DNA of 64,000 nt from Gordonia sp. PDNC005. Lineage in GTDB: Bacteria > Actinomycetota > Actinomycetes > Mycobacteriales > Mycobacteriaceae. Positions within the stretch are counted from its first letter, which is position 1. Each line of letters begins with the position of its first letter. Positions 36,294 to 45,902 of this stretch are shown piece by piece. The position numbers and the translations under genes were made by a program. The DNA lies in the NCBI RefSeq assembly GCF_016919385.1, contig NZ_CP070351.1, positions 3,162,001-3,226,000 of the forward strand, written 5' to 3'. A model generated the notes under the pieces. That model was not told the DNA's origin and ran no database searches. It saw nothing but the letters and a program-made list of their open reading frames with translations.

Positions 36294-37916
36294 TCACGAA
36301 CGCGAGCGGCGGGACTTCTTGCGCGGGGGCGGCAACGCACCCTCGGCACGCAGCTGCGCCGCGTGGGCGGCGAGCGCGTCGACCAGGTCCGGGATGGAGG
36401 CCGACTCGGGCTGCACGTCCACGCGCAGACCGAACTCGACAGCCGTCTCGGCCGTCTTCGGCCCGATGCAGGCGACGATCGTGCGCGCGTGCGGCTTGCC
36501 CGCGATGCCGACGAGGTTGCGAACGGTGCTGCTCGAGGTGAAGCAGACGGCGTCGAAACCACCGGTCTTGATCATCTCGCGCGTCTCGACTGGCGGCGGA
36601 GCGGCCCGGACCGTGCGGTAAGCGGTCACGTCGTCGATCTCCCAACCACGCTCACGCAGACCTTCGGAGAGCGTCTCCGTGGCGATGTCGGCGCGCGGAA
36701 GCAGGATGCGGTCCACCGGGTCGAACACCTCGTCGTACGGCGGGAACTCGTCGAGCAGGCCGAGCGACGACTGCTCGCCGCTCGGGAGCAGCTCCGGGTT
36801 GACGCCGAAGGAGCGGACCTTGGCCGCGGTGGCTTCGCCGACGCACGCGATCTTGACTCCGGAGAACGCGCGGGCGTCCAGGCCGAACTCCTCGAACTTC
36901 TCCCAGACCGCGCGGACTGCGTTCGTGGAGGTGAAGACGACCCACTGGTAGCGGCCGTCGACGAGGCCCTTGACCGCACGCTCCATCTGCGCGGGGCTGC
37001 GCGGCGGTTCGACGGCGATGGTCGGCACCTCGCGCGGGATGGCGCCGTGCGATTCGAGGCGGTCGCTCATGTCGGCGGCCTGGTCCTTGGTGCGGGGCAC
37101 CAGCACGGTCCAGCCGTACAGTGCACGCGATTCCCACCACGAGAACTTGGCGCGCTGGGTGACGACCTTGCCGACGGTCAGGACCAGCGGGCCGCTGAGA
37201 GCGTTGCCGAGGTCGTTGACGGTGGCAAGGGTGGCTTCGATGGTGCGCTGCGCACACGTGGTTCCGTTGACGGTGATGGCGACGGGTGTCTGCGGCGCCA
37301 CTCCGTGCTCGGTCAGCTCGCTGGCAAGCTCGGCCAGATGGCCGGAGGTCGCATGGAGGACGAGCGGTCCCGGTGCCGCAGCCAGAGCGGCCCAATCGAC
37401 GTCGCCGCGGACGTCGGCCACGGTGTGGCCGGAACCGATCGGCATACCTGCGAAGCTGGGGACGACGGCGTCCGACGGGATGCCCGGGAGCACCTCGAAC
37501 GAGACCGAGGTGCGCGCGACGGCGCTGATCTCGGCGAGCACGGAGTCGGCGCTCATCGGGTCGCCCGCGACCACGCGGACGACGTTGACGCCGGTCTTCG
37601 CTTCGGCGACGAGGGTCTTCGCGACCTGTGTGGGATCGCCGAGCGCCGGGCGGACCACATCGACGGTGTCCTGCTCCGCAGTCTCAGCGGCTGCGGCCTC
37701 AGCGGCTTTGCGACCCGCACGCGTCGGCACGGGCTCGACTTGTGCATGGGCTGAACCGATCAGTCCGACAACAGCGGCGGGAACGTCCGGGTCGACGAAT
37801 GCCGACGTCGCGTTCACCAGCACGTTCTGTGCCTTGACGGTCAGGAGGTCCGGGTTACCGGGACCCGACCCCACGAACAGGATTCGGCCGGGTTTAGCAT
37901 TCTTCGTACGGCTCAT
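36294..37916 (-). CDS. hemD: Fused uroporphyrinogen-III C-methyltransferase-like / uroporphyrinogen-III synthase (HemD)
   Basis: 540 residues. Residues about 10-250 are a tetrapyrrole methylase domain starting FVGSGPGNPDLLTVKA; residues about 265-520 are HemD, with VVFTSTNAV and CFTSSSTVRNL segments. HemD cyclises hydroxymethylbilane to uroporphyrinogen III. The methylase half lacks clear GAxGD substrate-loop conservation (VVAGDPMSADS is present), and this fusion is annotated both CysG- and HemD-like in actinobacteria. It ends in a basic tail. The C-terminus is 14 nt from the hemB start. Confidence 0.9.
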   Translation of the reverse strand: MSRTKNAKPGRILFVGSGPGNPDLLTVKAQNVLVNATSAFVDPDVPAAVVGLIGSAHAQVEPVPTRAGRKAAEAAAAETAEQDTVDVVRPALGDPTQVAKTLVAEAKTGVNVVRVVAGDPMSADSVLAEISAVARTSVSFEVLPGIPSDAVVPSFAGMPIGSGHTVADVRGDVDWAALAAAPGPLVLHATSGHLAELASELTEHGVAPQTPVAITVNGTTCAQRTIEATLATVNDLGNALSGPLVLTVGKVVTQRAKFSWWESRALYGWTVLVPRTKDQAADMSDRLESHGAIPREVPTIAVEPPRSPAQMERAVKGLVDGRYQWVVFTSTNAVRAVWEKFEEFGLDARAFSGVKIACVGEATAAKVRSFGVNPELLPSGEQSSLGLLDEFPPYDEVFDPVDRILLPRADIATETLSEGLRERGWEIDDVTAYRTVRAAPPPVETREMIKTGGFDAVCFTSSSTVRNLVGIAGKPHARTIVACIGPKTAETAVEFGLRVDVQPESASIPDLVDALAAHAAQLRAEGALPPPRKKSRRSRS

Positions 37917-38033
37917 GCGTTCGCACTCTCCTGCCCCCGCCCAGGGGGCTGCAGTTCGTTCGACGGCCCGGTCCGCCCGGCCCGTCGACTTCCTCCTGCT
38001 GGCGCGCAGACGGCCCGTGTCCGGGCCCAGGCG

Positions 38034-39026
38034 TCACTTCCTGGGCACGTAATCGGCCGCGCCGAGCTCCAGCAGTTCGGCGGCGAGACTCTCCCCGAGT
38101 TCAACGGCACGATCCACCGGGCCCACCACCGAAGCTCGGATCACGTCGGATCCGTCCTCGGCCGCGACTCCCGCGCGGAGCGAGAGTTCGTCGAAGATGC
38201 GCCCACCGGAATCGATCGACTCGACCACCTCCGCGATCGCTCCGACCGGGGCGGTGCACCCGGCCTCGAGGGCCGCGAGCACTGCGCGTTCGGCGTCGAC
38301 CGCTGCACGGGTGGACGGGTCGTCCAACTCGGCGAGTATTCTCACCAGTTCGGCATCGTCGGCGAGACACTCGACGGCCAGGGCCCCCTGTGCCGGAGCA
38401 GGCAGCATGACCACGGGGTCAAGCGCCTCGGTGACTGCATCGGCTCGGCCGATGCGCACCAGTCCGGCTCGGGCGACCACTACCGCGTCCAGTTCCCCGT
38501 TCGCGACTCTGCCCAACCGAGAATCAAGGTTGCCTCGTAGGGGGCGAATTTCCAAACCGAGACCCAGTGCTTTAAGCTGCGCGGCCCTTCGCGGCGACGA
38601 CGTACCGATCGTCGACCCCGCGGGAAGCTCACCGAGGACCATTCCACCCCGACTGACCAGCGCATCTCGCGGATCGACGCGCTCGGGAACAGCCGCCATC
38701 GCCAGGTCTGGCTCGGGTGCCGTGGGGAGGTCCTTGTAGGAGTGGATCGCGACGTCGCATTCACCGTTCCGCAGCGCAAGGCGGATAGCGGTCGTGAACA
38801 CACCGATGCCGATCTGGGCGACCGGAGCACTCGACGTGTCGCCCGCGGTGCTGATGATGACCAGTTCGGCGGGATGGCCGTTGGCCGTCAGCCGATCCGC
38901 GATTCCCTGCGCCTGTGTGGTCGCCAGGAGCGATCCTCGTGTGCCGATGCGGATCACGCCCCGCTCCCCTGAGGTGTTCTCCAGCTCTCCGAGCGGAGTC
39001 GAGGGGATGTTCGCAGCATTAGACAC
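38034..39026 (-). CDS. hemC: Hydroxymethylbilane synthase HemC
   Basis: 330 residues. Porphobilinogen deaminase signatures: [16 protein letters not shown], catalytic Asp in IHSYKDLPT, and the dipyrromethane cofactor cysteine in EAGCTAPVG. It joins four porphobilinogens into hydroxymethylbilane, the HemD substrate. The GTG start gives a 22-residue hydrophilic lead before the first strand; a GTG at residue 24 (VIRIGTRG) is an alternative start. Confidence 0.95.
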   Translation of the reverse strand: MSNAANIPSTPLGELENTSGERGVIRIGTRGSLLATTQAQGIADRLTANGHPAELVIISTAGDTSSAPVAQIGIGVFTTAIRLALRNGECDVAIHSYKDLPTAPEPDLAMAAVPERVDPRDALVSRGGMVLGELPAGSTIGTSSPRRAAQLKALGLGLEIRPLRGNLDSRLGRVANGELDAVVVARAGLVRIGRADAVTEALDPVVMLPAPAQGALAVECLADDAELVRILAELDDPSTRAAVDAERAVLAALEAGCTAPVGAIAEVVESIDSGGRIFDELSLRAGVAAEDGSDVIRASVVGPVDRAVELGESLAAELLELGAADYVPRK

Positions 39027-39074
39027 GTTGAAGCCGTCCTGTCGTTCGTGATCGTCGAGTCGAGCGGGCCGAGC

Positions 39075-40433
39075 TCAATGGGAGTCAGAGTCGCCGCGTG
39101 CGGCGATCCCCGACTCGGAGGCCGAGACCGACTCGGCTGCACCGGGTTTGAGCTCGAAGAGTTCGCGAAGCGCTTCCGCGTAGTGATCGCCTCGACCAGT
39201 GGACGCGAGTTGTTTCACGCGCACAGTCGGCGCGTGCAGGAGCTTGTCGGCGACACGACGCACCGTTTTGGCGACCTCGTCGCGCTGTGCGGTGTCGAGG
39301 TCGGGCAGTCGTGACTGCAGGCGCAGGATCTCCGCTTCGACGAGGTCCGCGGCCCGTTGACGCAGCGCCGCGACCGTCGGCGTCACTTCGGCCTGACGCT
39401 GGGCCGCGAGGTAGTCGGAGAGTTCGGCGGCGACGATACCGCGGGCAGCGACGGCGTCGTCCTGCGCGGCCTTCGTCTCCTCATCGTCGCGGAGTCCCTC
39501 GATGTTGATGACGTGCACTCCGGGCAGCGCTGCCACCACGGGGTCGACATCTCGGGGGATGCCGAGGTCGCAGAACATGAGAGGCGCCGGGTTGGTGCGT
39601 TGTGTGAGCGCCGAGTGCACATCTGCCACACCGATCACGGAGCTGACTGACCCGGTGCACGTGACGACGACGTCGGCGTCGGCCATGACCTCGGCCATCG
39701 AGTCGAACGACGTTCCGTGAGCGGTCACGCCGTACCGTTCGGCGATGCCCTCGGCGAGCTCCGCCGCACGGGCCGCGGTCCGGTTGACGATGGTGATCTC
39801 TTGGACGCCGTCACGGGCCAGTTGGCTGGTGGCGAGCGACCCCATCGCGCCCGCGCCGAACACGACCGCCGACCGCATCGGCGCCTGCTCGGTTCCCGCG
39901 TTTCGCATGGCCTGCGCACGGTGCAAGGCAACCGAGACGACCGACGCGCCTGCGCGGTCGATGCCCGTCTCGTGGTGAACCCGTTTCCCGACCCGCAATG
40001 CCTGCTGGGCGAGCTCGTGCAGCGTGCGGCCTGCGGATTTGTGCTGGTCCGCCTCCGTGTACGCGGTCCGCAGCTGCCCGAGGATCTGCTGTTCGCCGAC
40101 GACCATGGAGTCGAGTCCGGCGGCGACCGTGAACAGATGCTCCACTGCCGCCTCGGAGTACCGCACGTACGCGTGCCCGGTGAGTTCGGAGACGCTCATT
40201 CCGGTGTGCTGACCGAATACGTCGCCGACCGCTTCGAGCGCGGGGTGGAACGCCTCGACGACCGCGTACACCTCAACGCGGTTGCACGTCGACACCAGCA
40301 TCGCCTCGGAGACGGCGGGCGATCTGACGAGCGCCTCGACGATCTTCGGTCGGTCCGTGTCGGAGACGGTGAGTCGTTCGAGAACCGACACCGGAGCGCT
40401 CCGATGGGACACCCCGAACAACAAGACACTCAC
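39075..40433 (-). CDS. hemA: Glutamyl-tRNA reductase HemA
   Basis: 452 residues. Catalytic cysteine in [13 protein letters not shown], the GEQQILGQ segment, an NADPH Rossmann motif [13 protein letters not shown] and the C-terminal dimerisation helix. It reduces glutamyl-tRNA to glutamate semialdehyde, the entry to haem synthesis. The GTG at 40433 matches homologues starting [14 protein letters not shown]; a longer frame to 40496 is less likely. It heads hemA, hemC, hemD, hemB. Confidence 0.96.
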   Translation of the reverse strand: MSVLLFGVSHRSAPVSVLERLTVSDTDRPKIVEALVRSPAVSEAMLVSTCNRVEVYAVVEAFHPALEAVGDVFGQHTGMSVSELTGHAYVRYSEAAVEHLFTVAAGLDSMVVGEQQILGQLRTAYTEADQHKSAGRTLHELAQQALRVGKRVHHETGIDRAGASVVSVALHRAQAMRNAGTEQAPMRSAVVFGAGAMGSLATSQLARDGVQEITIVNRTAARAAELAEGIAERYGVTAHGTSFDSMAEVMADADVVVTCTGSVSSVIGVADVHSALTQRTNPAPLMFCDLGIPRDVDPVVAALPGVHVINIEGLRDDEETKAAQDDAVAARGIVAAELSDYLAAQRQAEVTPTVAALRQRAADLVEAEILRLQSRLPDLDTAQRDEVAKTVRRVADKLLHAPTVRVKQLASTGRGDHYAEALRELFELKPGAAESVSASESGIAARGDSDSH

Positions 40434-40582
40434 TGCATCGCCCGTTTCCAGCCAACCGGTTTCCCGGCACCCCAGTGATGCCGATCCGATGGGCACATGT
40501 CTTTCCAGGCTAGTTCACGCGTTGGTACAAATGCACCTCTGCCGTCTCGATGTGGGGAGTCAGACATTTGATGGACAGTTGC

Positions 40583-40843
40583 CTAACGCAGACTGTCCAG
40601 GTCGGCGCGCAGTCGCGATTCGTCGACCTCCCAGTATCCGTGCTCTTCGCCGTCGACGACGACAACCGGCACCCGGTCCCCGTATTCGGCGCGCAGCTCC
40701 GGGTTCCCCGCGTCTGCGGCGGCATCCACGTCGACGATCCGGGCGGTGAGGCCGTAATCGGCGAGGATGCGGTGCAGGTCCTTCTCCGCGGCGGCGCATG
40801 CGTGGCAGCCGGCCCGCGACATCAGTTCCACAGTGACGTCCAT
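40583..40843 (-). CDS. Glutaredoxin-like protein (Rv0508 type)
   Basis: 86 residues with CHAC (Cys13, Cys16) in a thioredoxin/glutaredoxin fold, cis-Pro RVPVVVVDG and a short C-terminal helix. It belongs to the DUF836-type family found upstream of hemA in mycobacteria. Probably a small cytosolic redox protein; partner unknown. It lies 150 nt upstream of hemA on the same strand. Confidence 0.9.
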   Translation of the reverse strand: MDVTVELMSRAGCHACAAAEKDLHRILADYGLTARIVDVDAAADAGNPELRAEYGDRVPVVVVDGEEHGYWEVDESRLRADLDSLR

Positions 40844-40975
40844 GACGTCCAGTCTGCCAGTCCTGCGCGTTCTCTCCCGGCGAGCCGCTCGTCACAGCGT
40901 CCTCGTCGGCGCCCCGGGATAGGCTGGCAGCATTCCACTGTGGAGTGAGCACTCGTGACGAACGGGAGGTGGCCG

Positions 40976-42118
40976 ATGAGCCGCGATTCGATGGAACCTG
41001 ATCATGAGCACACGCCGGAGGAGGCCTCGGATCACGAGGCCGACCTGCACGAAGCCCGCGAGCTCGAGTCCGAGCAGTTCGACGTCGATCACACCGCAGA
41101 CGTCGACGGGGACGAAGTCCTGCACGACCGCGACGGCGCCCGGCTCTCCGACGATCCGGACGTCGCCGAGTGGGACGGGCCGACCGAGGACGACGAGTTC
41201 CACCGGATGAGCGCGTGGCTCAACCGTCGTGCAGGTCGATTCCTGCAGACGGCGGAAGAGCTCCGGCAGGCGCTCGCCGGCGAGGCTTCGGCTCGCGCTG
41301 CGATCGAATCGCTCGGCAACCGGATTCCCGTCGACGAGACGCAGAGCCGCGACCTGACCGCCGCGGCCTTCTTCGACGTCGACAACACGCTGGTCCACGG
41401 CGCGTCGATCGTTCTGTTCGCGCGCGGCCTCGCCTCCCGCAAATACTTCTCGTACGGCGACATCGCGAACTTCGCCTGGCAGCAGGCCAAGTTCCGGGTG
41501 ACCGGCAAGGAGAACGCGGAGGACGTCGCGCAGGGCAAGGACAAGGCGCTGTCGTTCATCGCGGGTCGCGAGACGTCGGAGCTGGTCGAACTCGGCGAGG
41601 AGATCTACGACGAGTTCATCGCCGACAAGATCTGGCCCGGCACCGCTGCGCTCGCCCAGCGTCATCTCGACGCGGGTCAACAGGTGTGGCTGGTCACCGC
41701 GACGCCCGTCGAGCTAGCTCAGACCATCGCCAAGCGCCTCGGCCTCACCGGAGCCCTCGGCACGGTCGCCGAGAGTGTCGACGGCAAGTTCACCGGGCGG
41801 CTCGTCGGAGACATCCTGCACGGGCCGGGCAAGGCGCACGCGGTCCGATCGATCGCCGTCCGCGAAGGACTCGACCTCAAGCGGTGCACCGCCTACTCCG
41901 ACTCGCACAACGACGTCCCGATGCTGTCGCTCGTCGGGACCGCCGTCGCCATCAATCCCGACACGGACTTGAAGGAGATCGCGCGGGTCCGCGGGTGGGA
42001 GGCCTACGACTTCAGAACGGCCCGCAAGGCGGCCAAGTACGGCGTCCGTTCCGCCGTCGTCCTGGGCGTCGCGGGCGGCACCGCAGCCGCAGCGTCCCGC
42101 CTCCTCCGCCGCAAGTAG
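40976..42118 (+). CDS. HAD-IB family phosphatase (SerB1-like) with acidic N-terminal extension
   Basis: 380 residues. Residues 1-75 are strikingly acidic and probably disordered; 75-115 are helical. The HAD domain starts with [11 protein letters not shown] (Asp134, Asp136), followed by VTATPVE (motif II) and [11 protein letters not shown] (motif IV). It resembles mycobacterial SerB1-type HAD-IB hydrolases; the true substrate is uncertain. The ATG at 40976 has GGAGG 6 nt upstream. The C-terminus has a weak hydrophobic patch then Arg/Lys residues. Confidence 0.87.
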   Translation: MSRDSMEPDHEHTPEEASDHEADLHEARELESEQFDVDHTADVDGDEVLHDRDGARLSDDPDVAEWDGPTEDDEFHRMSAWLNRRAGRFLQTAEELRQALAGEASARAAIESLGNRIPVDETQSRDLTAAAFFDVDNTLVHGASIVLFARGLASRKYFSYGDIANFAWQQAKFRVTGKENAEDVAQGKDKALSFIAGRETSELVELGEEIYDEFIADKIWPGTAALAQRHLDAGQQVWLVTATPVELAQTIAKRLGLTGALGTVAESVDGKFTGRLVGDILHGPGKAHAVRSIAVREGLDLKRCTAYSDSHNDVPMLSLVGTAVAINPDTDLKEIARVRGWEAYDFRTARKAAKYGVRSAVVLGVAGGTAAAASRLLRRK

Positions 42119-42147
42119 CCCGCCGCGTACATAGCCAACAGGAGGAC

Positions 42148-42190
42148 TTTCCGCCGGTTGTGACGACATGTTCGTCACAACCGGCGGAAA
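42148..42190. repeat. Palindrome A flanking the AbiEi-DUF559 gene (5' side)
   Basis: Perfect 19-bp arms (42148-42166 and 42172-42190) around CATGT. Its sequence TTTCCGCCGGTTGTGACGA recurs in inverted orientation at 43228-43272 on the other side of the gene. It follows the HAD phosphatase stop by 29 nt. Confidence 0.9.
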
Positions 42191-42260
42191 CTACCGGCGG
42201 CTTTGTCCACAGATCGCTAGATGGCCGGGATTTCCGTGATTTCCGGCCCATCCTGTGGAC

Positions 42261-43244
42261 ATGGGGGACAGCAACGACGTCGCTCACCGCGTCGAGCGGT
42301 TGGCACGCGAACAATCCGGGGTCATCAGCAGGCGGCAGGCCCTCGACTGTGGAGCCGACTCGGCGTTCGTTCGACGCCGCGTGTATCGGCGCGAGTGGGT
42401 CGCGGTGTACCGCGGCGTGTACGTGACGCACACCGGGCCACTGACCTGGGAACAGCGAGCGTGGTGCGCGATCCTCTACGCCGCACCTGCGGTGCTGGGA
42501 TATCAGTCGGCGATCCACGCGACACTCCGGTCGAGCGACCCGACCGGTCCCGTGCACATCGTCGTCGACAGCCGACGCAGCGTGGAACCACGGCCGGGGT
42601 TGATCATCCACTACCGGTCCGGGTTGGACGACGTTGCGATGTGGAATGCCCACCCACCGCGAATGCGGGTCGAGCACGCAGCGCTCGACTGCGCAGCACA
42701 CGCTCGGAACGTCGTCGATGTGATCGCCGCCCTCACCGATCCGGTCCAATCGCGGATCACCACGGCGGACCGTCTGCTCGGAGCGCTCGCGAACCGTCCG
42801 TGCACAAAACGGGCCACGTTCCTCGCGAAAGTACTACTCGATGTCCGCTCCGGTGCCTGCTCGACGCTCGAGCATCGGTATCTCTCCCACGTCGAGCGTG
42901 CTCACGGCCTGCCGCAGCCGATCCGACAGTCTCCGACCACAGTCGGTCGACCGGGCTTCCGTGACCTCGAGTACCGCGACTACGGACTCATCGTCGAACT
43001 CGACGGCCGTCTCGGCCACGACGACGCACACTCGCGCGACTCGGATATGGAACGAGATCTCGATGCGGCAGTCGGGGAGGACAAACGCACCGTGCGCGTG
43101 GGGTTCGGGCAGGCGTTCGACCGACCATGTGAGACAGCAGCGAAGATCGTCAGGCTTCTTCGCCGGCTCGGCTGGACGGGCCGTCCTCACTCATGCCGAC
43201 GGCCGGACTGCCCACTTCGCGACGAGAGTTTCCGCCGCTTGTGA
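42261..43244 (+). CDS. AbiEi-like HTH plus DUF559 endonuclease-fold protein
   Basis: 327 residues. The N-terminus (about 7-60) is a winged-helix AbiEi-type domain: AREQSGVISRRQALDCG then WVAVYRGVYVTHTGP. The C-terminus (about 200-305) is a DUF559/Vsr-like fold with Glu204 in TLEHRYL and VELDGRLGH (Glu246, Asp248), resembling PD-(D/E)xK nucleases. AbiEi proteins are antitoxins of type IV systems, but no AbiEii toxin gene is adjacent. The gene is absent from the M. tuberculosis gene order between the HAD and acyltransferase genes, so it is an insertion. The ATG has CATCCT 6 nt upstream; GTG at 42255 is an alternative. Confidence 0.85.
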   Translation: MGDSNDVAHRVERLAREQSGVISRRQALDCGADSAFVRRRVYRREWVAVYRGVYVTHTGPLTWEQRAWCAILYAAPAVLGYQSAIHATLRSSDPTGPVHIVVDSRRSVEPRPGLIIHYRSGLDDVAMWNAHPPRMRVEHAALDCAAHARNVVDVIAALTDPVQSRITTADRLLGALANRPCTKRATFLAKVLLDVRSGACSTLEHRYLSHVERAHGLPQPIRQSPTTVGRPGFRDLEYRDYGLIVELDGRLGHDDAHSRDSDMERDLDAAVGEDKRTVRVGFGQAFDRPCETAAKIVRLLRRLGWTGRPHSCRRPDCPLRDESFRRL

Positions 43245-43272
43245 CGAACATGTCGTCACAACTGGCGGAAAC
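43228..43272. repeat. Palindrome B flanking the AbiEi-DUF559 gene (3' side), inverted copy of A
   Basis: 20-nt arms (43228-43247 and 43253-43272) match at 18 of 20 around ACATG. The centre is the reverse complement of that in palindrome A. It covers the last codons and stop of the gene and lies at a convergent end, so it may also terminate transcription. Confidence 0.88.
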
Positions 43273-43292
43273 CCAGCCGTTCCCTACGCAGA

Positions 43293-44363
43293 TCAGCCCA
43301 GGTAGACGCTGCCGCGGCGCGACAGCATCCGGAACAACGTCTGCTGGATCTCCTCGCGGACGTGATCGGTGAGATCGAAGACGACGAGCGGATCGTCGGC
43401 AGCCTGCTCGTCGTACACATCGGTCGCGATCGGCTTGCCGAAGTGGATGTGCCACTTCGACGGAAGCGGAATCATGCCGAGCGGTCCGAGCCATGGGAAC
43501 AGCGGCGTCACCGGGAAGTACGGCAGACCGAGAGTGCGCGCGAGCGGCTTGAGGTCGGCGACCATCGGATAGATCTCCTCCGACCCGACGATCGAGACCG
43601 GAATGATCGGCGCCTTGGTGCGGATAGCCGTCGTCACGAACCCGCCGCGACCGAAGCGCTGCAGCTTGTAACGGTCCTTGTACAGCTTGCCGATGCCCTT
43701 GAAACCCTCCGGCCACACGGCGGTCAGCTCACCGCGCCGCAGGAGCGCTTCGGCGTCCGCGTTGCAGGCCAAGGTCGCACCGATACGGCGGGCGAGGTCG
43801 CTGATGACGGGCGTCTCGAACGCCATGTCGGCCGCGAGGACCCGCAGGTACCGCTCGTTCGGGTGATTGTCGCGGACAGCGAGCGACGTGATCAGCGCGT
43901 CCACCGGGATAGTGCCGGCGTGATTGGCGACCAGCAGAGCGCCTCCGCTTGTCGGGAGGTTCTCGATTCCGGTCACTTCAACGCGGAACCACTTCTGGTA
44001 CACCTGGCGCACCGCCGGGAACCACACGGATTCGGCGAAATGCGGATCAAAACCGAAGTCGTCGACGGCGAAGTCGCCGGTCATGCGCTCACGGATGAAT
44101 CCGGACGTCGCGATAAGGGTGTCGGCGACGGCACCGCGCAGACCGCCGAGGCTGAACAACGGTGAGTTGCGGTTCGGTGCGATGGGCAGCGGCTCGTCGT
44201 GCAAGTCGATTCCGTCGTGAATCGGTGTGACCGGCGCCGCCGGCCGGCCGAAGCCGTCTGTGTTCGGGTGTCCGGCGTCCGTGCGTCGGCCGAGTCGGGG
44301 ATCCGTGTAGAGAGCGATCACCTTGGCGGTACGCGAATCGGTCGGCTTCTCTGCCGCGGCCAT
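43293..44363 (-). CDS. Lysophospholipid acyltransferase family protein (Rv0502-like)
   Basis: 356 residues. The acyltransferase block reads LLVANHAGTIPVDAL (the His and Asp are six residues apart, not the usual four), followed by VWPEGFKGIGK. This is the 1-acylglycerol-phosphate/MGAT-like branch common in actinobacteria. The first 90 residues are a hydrophilic extension. GAGAGGAGAAACC precedes the ATG at 44363. It follows the SDR gene on the same strand, as in M. tuberculosis. Confidence 0.86.
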   Translation of the reverse strand: MAAAEKPTDSRTAKVIALYTDPRLGRRTDAGHPNTDGFGRPAAPVTPIHDGIDLHDEPLPIAPNRNSPLFSLGGLRGAVADTLIATSGFIRERMTGDFAVDDFGFDPHFAESVWFPAVRQVYQKWFRVEVTGIENLPTSGGALLVANHAGTIPVDALITSLAVRDNHPNERYLRVLAADMAFETPVISDLARRIGATLACNADAEALLRRGELTAVWPEGFKGIGKLYKDRYKLQRFGRGGFVTTAIRTKAPIIPVSIVGSEEIYPMVADLKPLARTLGLPYFPVTPLFPWLGPLGMIPLPSKWHIHFGKPIATDVYDEQAADDPLVVFDLTDHVREEIQQTLFRMLSRRGSVYLG

Positions 44364-44445
44364 GGTTTCTCCTCTCACTCGTCGACGGCTACGGCCGTCG
44401 AACTCGACAAACGTCTCGGTCACATACTACGGGCGGACGGCCCCG

Positions 44446-45501
44446 TCATTGCAGTGCCGTGGCGGTCGCCACAGCCCTGGCCTCGAAGCCGCGCCACGCG
44501 TCGGCGGACAACACCGGTTCCGTCTTTCCGCGGGTGATGAAGTCGTCGAGGGTCTCAAGCGTCGTGAACTTCGGCTCGAATCCGAACTCCGTCCGCATCC
44601 GGGTGTTGTCCAGGACGCGCCCGTACGTCAGGTAGGCGGTGTGCTCCGATCGGATCATGGGCACTCCACCGTCCTGCAGAACGCCGATCAAGGGCGGGAT
44701 CAGACTCGGAGCCACTGGCAACTGGATGTGGCCCGCACGATGAACCGCCTGGCCCAGACTCACCACGCCGTCACCCGCGACGTTGAACGTTCCCGGCTTC
44801 CGGTTGAGAGTCGCGTGCTCCATCGCGGCGAGTGCGTCCTCCTCGTGCAGGAACTGCAACCGCGGCGAGAATCCGAACGCGGTCGGGACCAGCGGCATCG
44901 ACAGGTAGCCGCCCATGCGGGTCTTGATCCGTGGCCCCAGCATCGACTGGTAGCGGAGAATCGTGACGTCGATGTCCTGGCGCCTACGCGACAGACCGCG
45001 CACGTACCCTTCGACGTCGATCAGATCGCGCCCGTAGCCGTTGCGCGGCTCCTTGCGAGCGCGGGTGCCTTCGGTGAACGACGCCGGGTCTTTGGACGTC
45101 GCGCCGTACACCATCGAGCTCGAGCGCATGATGAGCCGCTTGACCGAAGGGCTGCGCTGGCACGCCGCACACACCTGCATGGAGCCGACGACGTTGAGCT
45201 CCTTGATCGCCGCCGAGTGCTCGACGTTGTCCATGATCGACGGCGCCGCGTGGACAACAGTGTCGACCTCGTACGTGGCGATCGCCTTGGCGATGGCGGG
45301 GCGTCGAATGTCCAGCCGTAGGAACTCCGCACGGCCCATGCGTCGCAGGAGGTCTTTGCGCGGCACCCGTGAGTCGACGGCCACCACTCGGTCGATCTCC
45401 GGGTTCGCCGCGAGCCTCGCGACCAGGTAGCCGCCGAGGAACGTCGACGCGCCGGTGACGAGCACAGATCGCGGCACGTGCTTCTCGGTGTCTTCGCTCA
45501 T
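44446..45501 (-). CDS. NAD-dependent epimerase/dehydratase-like SDR (GalE2-like)
   Basis: 351 residues of the extended SDR fold: VLVTGASTFLGGYLVARL nucleotide motif, the DTVVHAA segment and SSSMVYGA. The usual YxxxK catalytic pair is not seen; the matching region reads NGYGRDLIDVEGY, with no Lys at +4. It may bind a sugar nucleotide or lipid without classic SDR chemistry. TATCCT (45508-45513) is 6 nt before the ATG, a leaderless pattern. The terminator of the bS22 gene lies just upstream. Confidence 0.84.
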   Translation of the reverse strand: MSEDTEKHVPRSVLVTGASTFLGGYLVARLAANPEIDRVVAVDSRVPRKDLLRRMGRAEFLRLDIRRPAIAKAIATYEVDTVVHAAPSIMDNVEHSAAIKELNVVGSMQVCAACQRSPSVKRLIMRSSSMVYGATSKDPASFTEGTRARKEPRNGYGRDLIDVEGYVRGLSRRRQDIDVTILRYQSMLGPRIKTRMGGYLSMPLVPTAFGFSPRLQFLHEEDALAAMEHATLNRKPGTFNVAGDGVVSLGQAVHRAGHIQLPVAPSLIPPLIGVLQDGGVPMIRSEHTAYLTYGRVLDNTRMRTEFGFEPKFTTLETLDDFITRGKTEPVLSADAWRGFEARAVATATALQ

Positions 45502-45529
45502 GGGCTAAGGATAGTGCCGAAACGAAAGA

Positions 45530-45549
45530 ACCCGCCCTCGCGGGCGGGT
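45530..45549 (-). terminator. Intrinsic terminator of the bS22 gene
   Basis: An 8-bp GC stem (45530-45537 with 45542-45549) and TCGC-type tetraloop, followed on the minus strand by TTCTTTCGTTT. It lies directly after the bS22 stop and before the SDR promoter. Confidence 0.85.
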
Positions 45550-45556
45550 CCATCGA

Positions 45557-45658
45557 TCACTTGCCGAGTTTACGACGCTGCACACGTGTGCGGCGGAGCA
45601 GCTTGCGGTGCTTCTTCTTCGACATGCGCTTGCGGCGCTTCTTGATAACGGAACCCAT
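45557..45658 (-). CDS. 30S ribosomal protein bS22 (AURKAIP1/COX24 domain)
   Basis: 33 residues, almost entirely Lys and Arg: [20 protein letters not shown] and on. This is the short actinobacterial bS22 (Rv0500B type) bound near the decoding centre. It has its own terminator downstream. Too short for most gene finders, but conserved in sequence and position. Confidence 0.95.
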
Positions 45659-45786
45659 GGGGCTCTCCCTCACGATCGATTGTGTGTCTCCCGCCCCACA
45701 GGGGGCCGGCATTGTTGTCCGGGGCCGTCGCCGACTCTTCAAGCTCATACGAGCCCAGGGGCGACAGCGACCTGATCGCCAATCCT

Positions 45787-45821
45787 ACCGCCCGAATGAA
45801 CACGAGGCGAAATCGGGCGGT
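45787..45821. repeat. 9-bp inverted repeat in the bS22 leader region
   Basis: ACCGCCCGA (45787-45795) and TCGGGCGGT (45813-45821) are perfect complements with a 17-nt loop. They share the ACCGCCC/GGGCGGT core with the hairpin at 45845-45882, so alternative pairings are possible. A TAGGAT box on the minus strand (45787-45782) overlaps the left arm and may be the bS22 promoter. Confidence 0.6.
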
Positions 45822-45844
45822 GAAGCGGCCTGCATCAGACACGA

Positions 45845-45882
45845 TCACACCGCCCGCCGTGGATGCACGATGGGCGGTGTGA
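45845..45882 (-). terminator. Hairpin downstream of the excisionase-type regulator gene
   Basis: An 11-bp perfect stem (45845-45855 with 45872-45882) and a 16-nt loop, 20 nt after the regulator stop. No strong T-run follows, so it may terminate only partly. Confidence 0.6.
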
Positions 45883-45902
45883 CCGGTGAAGAGCAGGAAA
45901 AT

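Noticed and set aside
36363..37754. 463-codon plus-strand frame opposite hemD
   Set aside because: Antisense shadow of a well-supported gene, with Asp/Arg/Gly-rich translation.
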